Counted from the stretch's first letter, positions 8,835 to 17,131 are shown. The stretch: 64,000 nt of DNA from Paenibacillus nanensis (GCF_003583765.1 NZ_QXQA01000005.1:124001-188000), one strand, 5' to 3'. The notes: a model not told the origin generated them from the sequence alone. Numbers and translations: made by a program.

Positions 8835-8925
8835 CTCTCTACATTCTATGAAACGAGTCTATGACCGGAAGTACGTTTAACTAGAGATAGCAGCGCATTT
8901 TTAATAGTTAATAGACCCAATAGAT

Positions 8926-9792
8926 TTATTCGCCCAGCAAAATTTTGGCATAAGGCGATTCGATCGGAATCATGATGACCGGTTCGTTCTGCAGCGTAAT
9001 CACGTAGCTCTCCAGCGTTCGGTACAAATTGTAGAAGCCCGGATCTTTGCCATAAGCGCTGTTATAAATTTGCGCGGCTTCCTGCTCGCCCTCGGCAATG
9101 ATCTTTTTGGCGTCGGCCTCCGCCTGAGCCAATAATTCCGTCGCTGTCCGGTCCGCCTTTGACGTAATTTTCCTGGACTCCTCGTCGCCCTCGGACAAAT
9201 AACGCGCGGCAATCGATTGACGGTCTGATATCATCCGATTATAAACGCTTTGTTTGTTGCTTTCGGGCAAATCCGTCCGCTTAATGCGCACGTCTATAAT
9301 CTCAATGCCATAATCGCTGCGTTGAAGCGCCTGGGCCACGTCCATTGTAATTTCGTCATTTATATTGCCCCTTGCGGAGTTTTCGCTAATGATGACGTCA
9401 TAATCGACTTCCGACAGCTTCCGTCTGACCGAATTGTATACGGCCTCGTCAATCCGCTGCGCCCCTCCGCTGACCGTATTCAGATTGCGGTAAAACTTCT
9501 CCGGGTCGGAGATGCGCCAAATCGTATAATTGTCCACGAGAATCGGCTTTTTATCCTTCGTCATGATTTGACCTGGATTGCTTTCGAACGTCATCTGATA
9601 TTTGGGCAGCACCGTAGTCGACTCTATGAACGGAATCTTGAAGTTAAGCCCAGGCTCCTTGACCGTTCTCATCGCCTCCCCGAATCTTAACACAACTTTG
9701 TATTCGCCTTCCTTCACGATAAACATCGAGCCCGCTCCAAGCATGAACACGACGATGACCGCGGCTATCATTATCCAATGTTTTGGCTTCAT
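8926..9792 (-). CDS. hflC: Protease modulator HflC (SPFH domain)
   Basis: 288 aa. One N-terminal transmembrane segment (about 6-25) followed by an SPFH/band-7 domain (FRNLNTV, RSDYGIEIIDVRIKRTDLPESN) and an alanine/glutamate-rich coiled coil (AQAEADAKKIIAEGEQEAA). HflC pairs with HflK in a membrane complex that modulates the FtsH protease. Its ATG overlaps the hflK stop by 4 bp (ATGA), so the genes are translationally coupled. Confidence 0.92.
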   Translation of the reverse strand: MKPKHWIMIAAVIVVFMLGAGSMFIVKEGEYKVVLRFGEAMRTVKEPGLNFKIPFIESTTVLPKYQMTFESNPGQIMTKDKKPILVDNYTIWRISDPEKFYRNLNTVSGGAQRIDEAVYNSVRRKLSEVDYDVIISENSARGNINDEITMDVAQALQRSDYGIEIIDVRIKRTDLPESNKQSVYNRMISDRQSIAARYLSEGDEESRKITSKADRTATELLAQAEADAKKIIAEGEQEAAQIYNSAYGKDPGFYNLYRTLESYVITLQNEPVIMIPIESPYAKILLGE

Positions 9793-10841
9793 TGCGCGTT
9801 ACCTCCTTGCGTGTTGTCACTCGTACTAGAACCTGATGAAGAGGATGCTCCCTTATCCCGCAGCAGCTCGTTAAGAGGCAAATAATTGACGGTGTCGCTT
9901 CCGGAGTTCGTGATGAATATTTGCGCGTTAGGCAATATTTTCTCCAGCGTCTCGAGAATGAGGCGGCTTTCCGTAACATCCGGATTTTTAGCGTATTCGG
10001 CATATATGGCGTTAAATTTGGCGACGTCGCCCTCCGCGTTCAGAATACGCGATTTTTTTTCGGCCTCCGCATGCTCAATTAGCGCCTGCGCTTCACCTCT
10101 GGCTTTTGGAATTCGATCGTTCTCGTATTTGGCCGCGTTATTAATTTTAGTGTTCTTCTCCTCGCGCGCATTGGTGACGGCGCGGAAGGCATCCTCCACT
10201 TCGCCCCCTGGCGGCTCGATATCCTGGAATTTCAAATCGATGATCTGAATCCCTGTTTCGTATTTCGACTGGAGCTCGATCAGACGCTCCCGCACTTGAT
10301 CCTGGATGGCTGTTTTCCCGTCCGTAATGGCGTAATCCAGCTTCTGCGAGCCAATGACGGAGCGTATAGACGCGCCGGTAGCGTTTCGGAGAAATTGTTC
10401 AGGGTTGCTAATATTATAGAGATAGTCGTGAATATCGCTTATTTTCCATGTCACGACTGCATCAGCCGAAACGATATTTTCATCGCCGGTAATCATGATC
10501 GCTTCTTCGTCGACCGGAATGACCTCGTCTCCGTTTTGACGGTAGCCGATCGTGATATGCTGAGTGAGCTCCGCAGGCACGATTCGGACCTGCTGAATCG
10601 GCGCCGGCCATTTGAAATGGAGCCCGGATGTCGTTTCATGCGAATATTTTCCGAATGTCAGCACGGCCGCCCGTTCCTGCTCCTGTACGGTATAGAAAGA
10701 TGATGATCCCAAATAAATGATGACGATGGCGGCCGCTATCCCAATCATCAGCTTTTTAACCGTGCCCGGCTTTAGTTCCGGCGGCTTACGGTTCGGATTG
10801 GCTTTCGGACCCGCTTGAGGTTCTTGATTCATAAAATTCAA
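9789..10841 (-). CDS. hflK: FtsH protease activity modulator HflK (SPFH domain)
   Basis: About 350 aa. Short Pro-rich cytoplasmic N-terminus, one transmembrane helix (LMIGIAAAIVIIYLG), then an SPFH domain with DAVVTWKI, LKFQDIEPP and the EKKSRILNAEGDVAKFN coiled region. Partner of HflC, encoded 4 bp overlapping downstream. A much longer frame is open to 11054, but the ribosome site GGAAGGAGAG points to a TTG at 10841 (7-bp spacing) or, less well spaced, the ATG at 10832. Confidence 0.9.
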   Translation of the reverse strand: MNFMNQEPQAGPKANPNRKPPELKPGTVKKLMIGIAAAIVIIYLGSSSFYTVQEQERAAVLTFGKYSHETTSGLHFKWPAPIQQVRIVPAELTQHITIGYRQNGDEVIPVDEEAIMITGDENIVSADAVVTWKISDIHDYLYNISNPEQFLRNATGASIRSVIGSQKLDYAITDGKTAIQDQVRERLIELQSKYETGIQIIDLKFQDIEPPGGEVEDAFRAVTNAREEKNTKINNAAKYENDRIPKARGEAQALIEHAEAEKKSRILNAEGDVAKFNAIYAEYAKNPDVTESRLILETLEKILPNAQIFITNSGSDTVNYLPLNELLRDKGASSSSGSSTSDNTQGGNAQ

Positions 10842-10969
10842 CTGCGCCCTCTCCTTCCAAATACCCTTTTTTATGGTCGGTAATACGTAATTAGCGCGTA
10901 TTTGGTCACAACTTTTTAAGGTTCCTTTAAGGTTTCGTGCATTTGAGCACTTTGAACAACTGTTGCCTA

Positions 10970-11128
10970 TCATAATTTCGCGATCTTGACGACGATATTG
11001 GTATGTGCCGGCATTGTCCTGAAGTCGCAAAAAAAAGCCCTTGGCACATGGCAAGGACTTATAGGAAAACCCGTTGGCGAGACTTGATCGATCTGTTCTT
11101 TTGTCAGGGTGACCGGTCCGCCAATCAT
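10970..11128 (-). CDS. Doubtful 52-aa small open reading frame
   Basis: ATG at 11128 preceded by AGGAGAG at short spacing; the first 25 residues (MIGGPVTLTKEQIDQVSPTG onward) look protein-like, but the frame then reads through a strong terminator hairpin (11029-11059), which is unusual for a real gene. Could be a truncated small gene or chance. Unrecognised. Confidence 0.2.
   Translation of the reverse strand: MIGGPVTLTKEQIDQVSPTGFPISPCHVPRAFFCDFRTMPAHTNIVVKIAKL
11029..11059 (-). terminator. Rho-independent terminator
   Basis: Minus strand AGTCCTTGCC ATGT GCCAAGGGCT followed by eight T. Upstream of hflK, it stops whatever reads in from the tRNA side. Confidence 0.75.
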
Positions 11129-11228
11129 TTCTCTCCTATCTCGGGCAGAAAAAATGATTGCTTCAACTATACTCTCCTTCCACGCTCTCGGAAAATCCGT
11201 TAAAAGAAAGTAACATTGTAAATAAAAC

Positions 11229-11253
11229 AAAAAAGCCCCTGGGTACCAGGAGC
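11229..11253 (-). terminator. Terminator of the tRNA Glu-Lys-Leu unit
   Basis: Minus strand GCTCCTGG TAC CCAGGGGC followed by TTTTTT, 20 bp past the end of tRNA-Leu. Confidence 0.8.
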
Positions 11254-11273
11254 TTCATTGTTCAACTTATGTA

Positions 11274-11356
11274 TGCGGTAGAGAGGACTCGAACCTCCAC
11301 GGGCGTACGCCCACTACCCCCTCAAGATAGCGTGTCTGCCATTCCACCACTACCGC
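11274..11356 (-). tRNA. tRNA-Leu (GAG)
   Basis: 83 nt with acceptor GCGGTAG/CTACCGC, discriminator A, long variable arm typical of Leu, and anticodon loop TTGAGGG giving anticodon GAG. CCA is not encoded, unlike the other four tRNAs of the cluster. Confidence 0.93.
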
Positions 11357-11412
11357 ATGTATAAAATTGTCGACCGATCCTTCATACCAGCGCTTTCGAG
11401 GGAGAAAGAAAC

Positions 11413-11488
11413 TGGTGAGCCATGAAGGACTCGAACCTTCGACACCCTGATTAAAAGTCAGGTGCTCTACCAACTGAGCTAATGGCTC
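11413..11488 (-). tRNA. tRNA-Lys (TTT)
   Basis: 76 nt including encoded CCA. Acceptor GAGCCAT/ATGGCTC, anticodon loop with TTT, T-loop GGTTCGAGTCC. Confidence 0.95.
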
Positions 11489-11534
11489 TCATGACGGAAA
11501 CGAACTCATAAGAGCTGCTTCTCTAGAGGATGGT

Positions 11535-11609
11535 TGGTGACCCGTAGGGGATTCGAACCCCTGTTACCTCCGTGAAAGGGAGGTGTCTTAACCCCTTGAC
11601 CAACGGGCC
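11535..11609 (-). tRNA. tRNA-Glu (TTC)
   Basis: 75 nt including encoded CCA. Acceptor GGCCCGT/ACGGGTC with one G-T pair, anticodon loop TTTTCAC-type giving TTC. First tRNA of a second transcription unit with its own promoter. Confidence 0.95.
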
Positions 11610-11644
11610 ACATTTACTAGCTTCGCTTTTTGGCGACAAGAATG

Positions 11645-11673
11645 ATTATATCAACTTGTCATTCAAATTGCAA
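11645..11673 (-). promoter_or_regulatory. Promoter of the tRNA Glu-Lys-Leu unit
   Basis: Minus strand -35 TTGCAA (11668-11673), 17-bp spacer, -10 TATAAT (11645-11650); start expected near 11637, about 28 bp before tRNA-Glu. Sigma-A type. Confidence 0.8.
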
Positions 11674-11714
11674 GTACTTTTTTTAAAATCTTTTCGACGG
11701 CCATTTGAGGCAAA

Positions 11715-11738
11715 TAAAAAAGACCGATGCTCGGCCTC
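11715..11738 (-). terminator. Terminator between tRNA-Ser and tRNA-Glu
   Basis: Minus strand AGGCCGA GCA TCGGTCT then TTTTTT. Together with the promoter just beyond it, this splits the tRNA cluster into two units. Confidence 0.75.
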
Positions 11739-11764
11739 TTCCACTTGAGTCCTGAGAAAAGATA

Positions 11765-11855
11765 TGGCGGAGAAGGAGGGATTCGAACCCTCGCACCACT
11801 TACGCAGTCTAACCCCTTAGCAGAGGGTCCCCTTGAGCCACTTGGGTACTTCTCC
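11765..11855 (-). tRNA. tRNA-Ser (GCT)
   Basis: 91 nt including encoded CCA, long variable arm, acceptor GGAGAAG/CTTCTCC with discriminator G, anticodon loop CTGCTAA giving GCT. Confidence 0.95.
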
Positions 11856-11861
11856 AGAAAA

Positions 11862-11937
11862 TGGCTCCCCGAACAGGACTCGAACCTGTGACAACTCGAT
11901 TAACAGTCGAGTGCTCTACCAACTGAGCTATCAGGGA
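11862..11937 (-). tRNA. tRNA-Asn (GTT)
   Basis: 76 nt including encoded CCA. Acceptor TCCCTGA/TCGGGGA, anticodon loop CTGTTAA giving GTT. Only 6 bp separates it from tRNA-Ser, so the two are co-transcribed. Confidence 0.95.
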
Positions 11938-11958
11938 AAAGTAAAAGTGACAATTAAT

Positions 11959-11987
11959 AATTTATCACGGCGACTTCAGGTTGTCAA
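11959..11987 (-). promoter_or_regulatory. Promoter of the tRNA Asn-Ser unit
   Basis: Minus strand -35 TTGACA (11982-11987, inside the last codons of sprT), 17-bp spacer, -10 TAAATT (11959-11964). Start expected near 11952, some 15 bp before tRNA-Asn. Confidence 0.75.
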
Positions 11988-12444
11988 GCGTCTGCATCTT
12001 TAATCTTCCCCTGCATTTTCCGCAAGCGTAACGGGCCGGATCGACTTTCCTTTTCCGCAAATATTCGGTACCGCAATCCACGCACTTCAGCTTGTAACGG
12101 AAGGGGCTTGTCCTTCGGCCTGTGCGATCGGGCAAGGCGCTGCAAAACCGGGAGCCGCCGACATGGGCCAGCAGCGTTTTGAAATCGGCGTCCCGATGAC
12201 GGTATCCTCGTTTCATGAGGTGAAGATGGTAATGGCAAAGCTCGTGCTTGATGATTTTTTCGGTTTCCTCTTCACCGAACGCTGCCAGCTGATGCGGACT
12301 AATCTCGATGTCATGCGTACGGGTGAAATACCGGCCGCCGGTAGCTTTCAGTCTTCCGTTAAACGTGGCCTTATGCAGAAACGGTCTTCCGAAAGACTCT
12401 AAAGAAACCCGTTCCACCCACTTTTGCAAAGCTTCGTTATCCAT
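11965..12444 (-). CDS. SprT-family zinc metalloprotein (YdcK-like)
   Basis: 159 aa. Metal site HELCHYH near residue 66 (HExxH plus downstream His) and a C-terminal zinc ribbon with two cysteine pairs (CVDC ... CGKC). SprT-like/spartan proteins are putative proteases acting on DNA-protein crosslinks; the bacterial role is not settled. In B. subtilis the homologue ydcK lies, as I recall, beside the trnS tRNA cluster and cmpA-ydcI, an order kept here. Confidence 0.9.
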   Translation of the reverse strand: MDNEALQKWVERVSLESFGRPFLHKATFNGRLKATGGRYFTRTHDIEISPHQLAAFGEEETEKIIKHELCHYHLHLMKRGYRHRDADFKTLLAHVGGSRFCSALPDRTGRRTSPFRYKLKCVDCGTEYLRKRKVDPARYACGKCRGRLKMQTLDNLKSP

Positions 12445-12573
12445 GTCTTATCCTCCCCCAATACTTGAATTTTAACGCTTGTATAAGCTACACTGTCAAG
12501 TAGGAATGATGAATCGTTAATGGACCGAACACCGCGTTTACGCAAGCAAATCGAGGGGAGAATATGACCGTTC

Positions 12574-12936
12574 ATGGCTACTATGCGATATGTTTTATTA
12601 AAAGATAAAGAATCCGTTTCCTTCGTGGAAATGCCAGCGTCTCACGCTTACCAGCTAAGCGCGCTGAATTTGCGCCTCCATAAAGAAATCGACAAGCTTA
12701 CCGCCGATGAAGTGCCGGCGCTGCCTTATGCGTTAGCCGAATGCGATAACGTGGATTTGCATGATCCTTCCGTTTCGATCGTTAGCGGATTGGCATACAT
12801 TAACAGCCTAGAACGCGATTTCGCCGGAATCCAGGAAAAATCGTATCCGCTCATCTCGCTTCTTACAGAAATTCGCGCCTTGCAAGCGCAGCTGGAGCAA
12901 TGGTACGAAGAATTTGAGGAAGAACAGCTAGGCTAA
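12574..12936 (+). CDS. Conserved-looking hypothetical protein
   Basis: 120 aa, acidic, soluble, mostly helical in appearance with a Glu-rich C-terminal end (QWYEEFEEEQ). No motif I recognise. The good ribosome site GAGGGGAG lies 13-15 bp upstream and is better placed for an out-of-frame ATG at 12564 that encodes only 14 residues and overlaps this start, so expression may depend on that short frame. Divergent from sprT and upstream of the cmpA-like gene. Confidence 0.65.
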   Translation: MATMRYVLLKDKESVSFVEMPASHAYQLSALNLRLHKEIDKLTADEVPALPYALAECDNVDLHDPSVSIVSGLAYINSLERDFAGIQEKSYPLISLLTEIRALQAQLEQWYEEFEEEQLG

Positions 12937-13015
12937 TTCGATTCGGACCTGCACGGACATCCGCCCTTCGCCATATGGTAGTAGAACAACAGGCGAAGCC
13001 CCGGGAGGAGGACGG

Positions 13016-13159
13016 ATGCGTATGCCGCAGTGGCTGTGCAACCAACTGATGCGCGCATTTCAGCAGAAGGACCGAAGACAGATCAAGCTGCTTAACGACT
13101 GCTGGTATTTTTATCGAACCAAACAAGGACCGAAGGAACAGAGCAGCGGTTCGTTATAG
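13016..13159 (+). CDS. cmpA: Cortex morphogenetic protein CmpA-like peptide
   Basis: 47 aa (41 from the second ATG at 13022, which I think matches the B. subtilis start better). The core PQWLCNQLMRAFQQKDRRQI plus KLLNDCWYFYR is the pattern of CmpA, a sporulation adaptor that with ClpXP removes SpoIVA in spores failing to assemble their envelope. An excellent ribosome site (GGGAGGAGG) precedes it, and its place between sprT and tex agrees with B. subtilis gene order. Identification is from memory of the family. Confidence 0.8.
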   Translation: MRMPQWLCNQLMRAFQQKDRRQIKLLNDCWYFYRTKQGPKEQSSGSL

Positions 13160-13188
13160 CAAGGAGTAAGCGGACACGCGCTCCAATG

Positions 13189-13228
13189 AAAAACCCGTCA
13201 GCTCTCTTCATGCGAGCCGACGGGTTTA
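13189..13228. terminator. Bidirectional terminator between cmpA-like gene and nitroreductase gene
   Basis: AAACCCGTC(A)GCTC ... GAGC(C)GACGGGTTT, flanked by A-run and T-run, serves both convergent genes. Confidence 0.8.
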
Positions 13229-13239
13229 TTAATGCCTTA

Positions 13240-13902
13240 TTATTTCATCTCGTTAAAAAATACGATTTGATCAAGCGGCAGCCGTGTCGTCGGGTGTCCG
13301 GGAGACGCCGCTTTCCCGATCGGCAGCATGAGGGCCGGCAAGTACCGGTCCGGAATTTGGAAAAACTCTCTTGCTTTATCGCGGTTGTAGCCGCCCATCG
13401 GCACTGTGTCGTAGCCTTTCGCTTTCGCGGCAAGCATAAGCTGCATCGAGACGAGCCCGCAATCGAACATTACAATTTCCTTAAGGCGCTCTGCTGGCAG
13501 GGATGAATAAAGCCTTGTGGAGTTTGCAATCATATTGTTTTTAATGTCTTCCGACATATATCCGGCTTCAGCGGCCGAAGTATAAATCTGCTCCGAAAGC
13601 TTATACATTTCAAGATCGGCCATAACAAGAACGATTGCGGAAGCTTCTACAACTTGCTGCTGATTGTTGGCGATCGGAAGCAGCTGGTTTTTCGTCTCTT
13701 GATCCGTTATAACAAGAAACCGCCATGGCTGCATATTGGACGAAGACGGCGCCTTCGTCGCAATCGTCAGCAGCTCGCGAATCTCTTCCTCTGTGATCGC
13801 CGCGCTGGTGTCATACTTACGGACGGAACGGCGGTCCTCAGCCACTTTAAAAAAGGATACGTCTGCTCCTACAGCTTCTTTCAATTCATTGGAAACGGTC
13901 AT
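13240..13902 (-). CDS. Nitroreductase-family flavoprotein
   Basis: 220 aa. RRSVRKYD near 24-31 is the FMN phosphate-binding start of the family, followed by APSSSNMQPWRF and a C-terminal GYDTVPMGGYN / LPIGKAA segment contacting FMN. NAD(P)H-dependent reduction of nitro or quinone compounds; physiological substrate unknown (B. subtilis YodC/YdgI are similar). Monocistronic between terminators. Confidence 0.9.
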   Translation of the reverse strand: MTVSNELKEAVGADVSFFKVAEDRRSVRKYDTSAAITEEEIRELLTIATKAPSSSNMQPWRFLVITDQETKNQLLPIANNQQQVVEASAIVLVMADLEMYKLSEQIYTSAAEAGYMSEDIKNNMIANSTRLYSSLPAERLKEIVMFDCGLVSMQLMLAAKAKGYDTVPMGGYNRDKAREFFQIPDRYLPALMLPIGKAASPGHPTTRLPLDQIVFFNEMK

Positions 13903-14044
13903 TCTTATTCCTCCCCGGTCTCTTTGTTTAACTGTAACTCATTTGATAACAGTATATCCGCATAACGAACTATTGTCAATTAACTTTATTCAAATAACAA
14001 GCTAACATATAGTAAGCGTTTCCATCTATTCTTATATCGCAAGC

Positions 14045-14076
14045 AATAAGGACAGCCTCGCGGCTGTCCTTTTTAT
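14045..14076. terminator. Stem-loop downstream of tex
   Basis: AAGGACAGCC TCGC GGCTGTCCTT with TTTTATT on the plus strand; the T-tract is weaker in the direction of tex. Confidence 0.65.
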
Positions 14077-14136
14077 TGTTGCCTTATCCGCTTCCCGTGA
14101 TGCACGGTACGGGAGCCGCGTCCGGCTTAGCAGCCC

Positions 14137-16386
14137 TTAATCCGGTTTTTTCATCGTAAGGCTCACACGGCCCTTCTTAAGGTCCACGCTCAGCACCCAC
14201 ACCGTTACCGTATCGCCGACGGAGACGACATCCATCGGATGCTTGACGAACTTGTCGCTCATCTGTGAGATATGGACCAATCCGTCATTTTTAATGCCGA
14301 TATCGATAAAAGCGCCAAAGTCGATGACGTTGCGCACTGTGCCTTGCAGCTCCATCCCCGGCGTTAAGTCTTCGATATTCAGCACATCGGTATGGAAAAT
14401 CGGAGGAGGCAGCTCCTCGCGCGGATCCCGGCCCGGCTTAAGCAGGCTGTCGATAATATCGCGCAGCGTCGGCACGCCAACCTCCAGCTTGGCCGCCATC
14501 GATGCCGCGTCAAGCGAAGCCAGCTTCGCCTTGGCCGCCTCCGTACCAAGCTCGCTCAGCTTCATTCCAAGCTCGCGGAACAGCCGGTCGACGACATCGT
14601 ATGACTCCGGATGAATTGGCGTATTATCGAGCGGGTTGTCGGCTTCCGGAATTCGAAGAAAACCGATACATTGCTCGTACGACTTGGCGCCGAGTCTCGG
14701 CACCTTCTGCAGCTGACCGCGCTTTGTGAAGCGGCCGTTCTCCTCGCGGTATTTCACAATGTTTTTCGCAATGGTCGCGTTAACGCCCGCAACGTAGGAG
14801 AGCAGCGAGGCGGACGCGGTATTGACGTCTACGCCGACATGGTTAACGGCGGACTCGACTACGCCGCCGAGCGACTCATCCAGCCGCTTCTGGCTGACAT
14901 CATGCTGATATTGGCCGACGCCGATCGCCTTCGGTTCAATCTTAACGAGCTCCGCCAGCGGGTCCTGCAGACGGCGCGCGATCGACACCGCGCTTCTCTC
15001 CGCCACATCGAGCGTCGGGAATTCTTCCTGTGCCAGCTTGGAAGCCGAATAGACGCTTGCTCCCGCTTCGTTCACGATAATATATTTCAGCTCGCTGCCA
15101 GTTCCCGCATTTTTGCGCTTGCCAATCAACGACGCAATGAACTGCTCGGTTTCCCGTGAAGCTGTGCCGTTGCCGATGACGATCAGCTCCACCTTGTATT
15201 TGTCGATAAGTCCGTTAATTAGCTTCTCCGCTTCCGCTACCTTGTTATTCGGCGGCGTTGGATACGAGACCGCAACCTCGAGCAGCTTCCCGGTGTCGTC
15301 AATGACCGCCAGCTTGCAGCCTGTCCGGTAGGCCGGATCGACGCCAAGCACCACATGTCCCCGAACGGGCGGCTGCAGCAGCAAATTCCGCAGGTTTTCC
15401 GAAAAAATCGTAATGGCGTGCTCTTCCGCTTTCTCCGTCAACTCGCCGCGCACCTCGCGTTCGATCGAAGGCGCGATAAGACGCTTGTAGGCGTCCTCGA
15501 TAATCGCTTCCAGCACCTCGCGCACAGGAGCGGCCGTGCCATTCCGCAGCAGCTTGCGCTTCATATGCTCATAAATGCGCTCAACAGGCGTATCGAACGT
15601 GACGCGCAGCACTTCTTCCCGTTCCCCGCGGTTAATCGCCAAGATGCGGTGAGGAGGAAGCTTGCGCACGGGCTCTTGATAGCTGTAATACATCTCGTAG
15701 ACGGACTCTTCCTCCGCATTTCTGGCTTCGGTCCGCAGCAAGGCTTGATCGAACGTAAACTTCCGCACCCAGGATCGAATCGACGCGTCATCCGCGAATT
15801 GCTCCGCCAGTATATCCATCGCGCCTTGCAGCGCCTCCTGGGCGGTCGCTACTCCCTTCTCCTCATTCACGTAGCGACCCGCTTCCGTCAAAGGGTCGCC
15901 TTGACGCGGCTGCGACCATAACCAACTCGCAAGCGGCTCAAGGCCGCGCTCCTTCGCAACGCTTGCCCGCGTCTTGCGCTTCTGCCGGTACGGCCGGTAT
16001 AAATCCTCCACTTCCTGAAGCTTTACGGCCGCTACGATTCCCGCGCGAAGCTCGTCCGTCAGCTTGCCTTGCTCGTCGATCAGCCGGATGACCTCGCGTT
16101 TGCGCTCCTCCAGGTTCCGCATATACTGCAGCTTCTCCTCGATCGACCGCAGCTCATTCTCGTCCAGTTCTCCGGTCATCTCCTTGCGGTAACGCGCGAT
16201 AAACGGTATCGTATTGCCTTCATCCAGCAGCGACACCGCCGATTTCACTTTCGATGCAGGAATCGCGAGCTGGGACGCAATGCCGGCAATAATCCGGCTG
16301 TTTTCCGCCGCCTTCTCTTCAGTCGAGAGCTTTACTTTCTCCAGTTCAGTCTCCGGAGCAGTCACCTGCTTATTTTGATCCGCCAT
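14137..16386 (-). CDS. tex: Tex-family RNA-binding transcription accessory protein (YdcI-like)
   Basis: 749 aa, normal for Tex. Order seen: N-terminal helical region (IASQLAIPASKV), YqgF/RNase H-like domain (VLGVDPAYRTGCKLAVID, near 345), helix-hairpin-helix part (VGVDVNTASASLLSYVAGV), and a C-terminal S1 RNA-binding domain (MELQGTVRNVIDFGAFIDIG). Bacterial Tex acts in transcription and binds nucleic acid. Neighbours sprT, cmpA and tRNAs match the ydcI region of B. subtilis. Confidence 0.95.
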   Translation of the reverse strand: MADQNKQVTAPETELEKVKLSTEEKAAENSRIIAGIASQLAIPASKVKSAVSLLDEGNTIPFIARYRKEMTGELDENELRSIEEKLQYMRNLEERKREVIRLIDEQGKLTDELRAGIVAAVKLQEVEDLYRPYRQKRKTRASVAKERGLEPLASWLWSQPRQGDPLTEAGRYVNEEKGVATAQEALQGAMDILAEQFADDASIRSWVRKFTFDQALLRTEARNAEEESVYEMYYSYQEPVRKLPPHRILAINRGEREEVLRVTFDTPVERIYEHMKRKLLRNGTAAPVREVLEAIIEDAYKRLIAPSIEREVRGELTEKAEEHAITIFSENLRNLLLQPPVRGHVVLGVDPAYRTGCKLAVIDDTGKLLEVAVSYPTPPNNKVAEAEKLINGLIDKYKVELIVIGNGTASRETEQFIASLIGKRKNAGTGSELKYIIVNEAGASVYSASKLAQEEFPTLDVAERSAVSIARRLQDPLAELVKIEPKAIGVGQYQHDVSQKRLDESLGGVVESAVNHVGVDVNTASASLLSYVAGVNATIAKNIVKYREENGRFTKRGQLQKVPRLGAKSYEQCIGFLRIPEADNPLDNTPIHPESYDVVDRLFRELGMKLSELGTEAAKAKLASLDAASMAAKLEVGVPTLRDIIDSLLKPGRDPREELPPPIFHTDVLNIEDLTPGMELQGTVRNVIDFGAFIDIGIKNDGLVHISQMSDKFVKHPMDVVSVGDTVTVWVLSVDLKKGRVSLTMKKPD

Positions 16387-16440
16387 ATGGTTTACACCGT
16401 CCTTGTTCTCTATCTACTGCTGTATCGGCTTATCAAGACA

Positions 16441-16478
16441 TAGAAGCATTCCCGTCCGTCTCCGGCCAAGAATGCTTC
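16441..16478 (-). terminator. Possible weak terminator after the MBL hydrolase gene
   Basis: AAGCATTC stem with an 18-nt inner region, but only a poor T-tract on the minus strand. Confidence 0.4.
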
Positions 16479-16483
16479 CGTCG

Positions 16484-17128
16484 TTAAGCCGTATAGGGAT
16501 TGTTAGCTTTCTCGAACCCGATGGTTGTTCTTCCGCCATGTCCAGGATAAACAAGGGTATCGTCGGGAAGCTTGTACAGCTTCCAACGAATCGAATCGTA
16601 CAAATCCCTCTCTCTGCCGCCGGGCAGATCCGTTCGGCCAACGGACTGTCTGAACAGCACATCGCCCGAGAACAAGTGCTGCCCGCATAAGAAGCTTACG
16701 CTGCCCGGCGAATGCCCCGGCGTATGCATGACGCGGAACGTATGGCCGATAAGCTTCAGCTCTTGTCCTTCGGCAAGCGCGAACTCGGCCGGGTCGGTGG
16801 ATAGCGGAGGCGTAACGTCCTGCCAGCGCATCGACCCGTTCTTGCGGGGATCGGTGAGCCAGTCCGCTTCGAGATCATGGATGTATACCGGACAGTTCGC
16901 CAATTTGCGTACCTCGTCGACCCCGCCCATATGGTCAAAGTGCGCATGCGTCAGCAGAATCGCTTCTACTTGCGTTCCGGCGATACGGTCAAGCAGCCGC
17001 TTCGGGTTCATCCCCGGATCGATCACAATGCTTCGTTCCTGTTCTCCATCTGTCACCGACAGGAGATATGCGTTAGTCTGCAGGGGCCCAAGCGTAAACG
17101 TCTCAACCTTAAATGTAACGTTCGTCAT
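16484..17128 (-). CDS. MBL-fold hydrolase (glyoxalase II-like, YqgX type)
   Basis: 214 aa. THAHFDHMGG metal motif, TPGHSPGSVSF, LFSGDVLF and a final YPGHGG His, followed by the family-typical TTIGFEKANNP ending. Enzymes of this type cleave thioesters; B. subtilis YqgX is a glyoxalase II acting on S-lactoyl-bacillithiol. Starts 3 bp after the thioredoxin-like gene, so translation is coupled and both may work in thiol metabolism. Confidence 0.9.
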   Translation of the reverse strand: MTNVTFKVETFTLGPLQTNAYLLSVTDGEQERSIVIDPGMNPKRLLDRIAGTQVEAILLTHAHFDHMGGVDEVRKLANCPVYIHDLEADWLTDPRKNGSMRWQDVTPPLSTDPAEFALAEGQELKLIGHTFRVMHTPGHSPGSVSFLCGQHLFSGDVLFRQSVGRTDLPGGRERDLYDSIRWKLYKLPDDTLVYPGHGGRTTIGFEKANNPYTA

Positions 17129-17131
17129 CGC

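Larger units (their letters stand above)
10842..11273. other. Intergenic region between hflK and the tRNA cluster
   Basis: 432 bp containing two minus-strand terminators and one doubtful short reading frame. Just upstream of hflK the minus strand carries the direct repeat AACCTTAAA twice, possibly part of its promoter. No other gene is visible. Confidence 0.5.
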
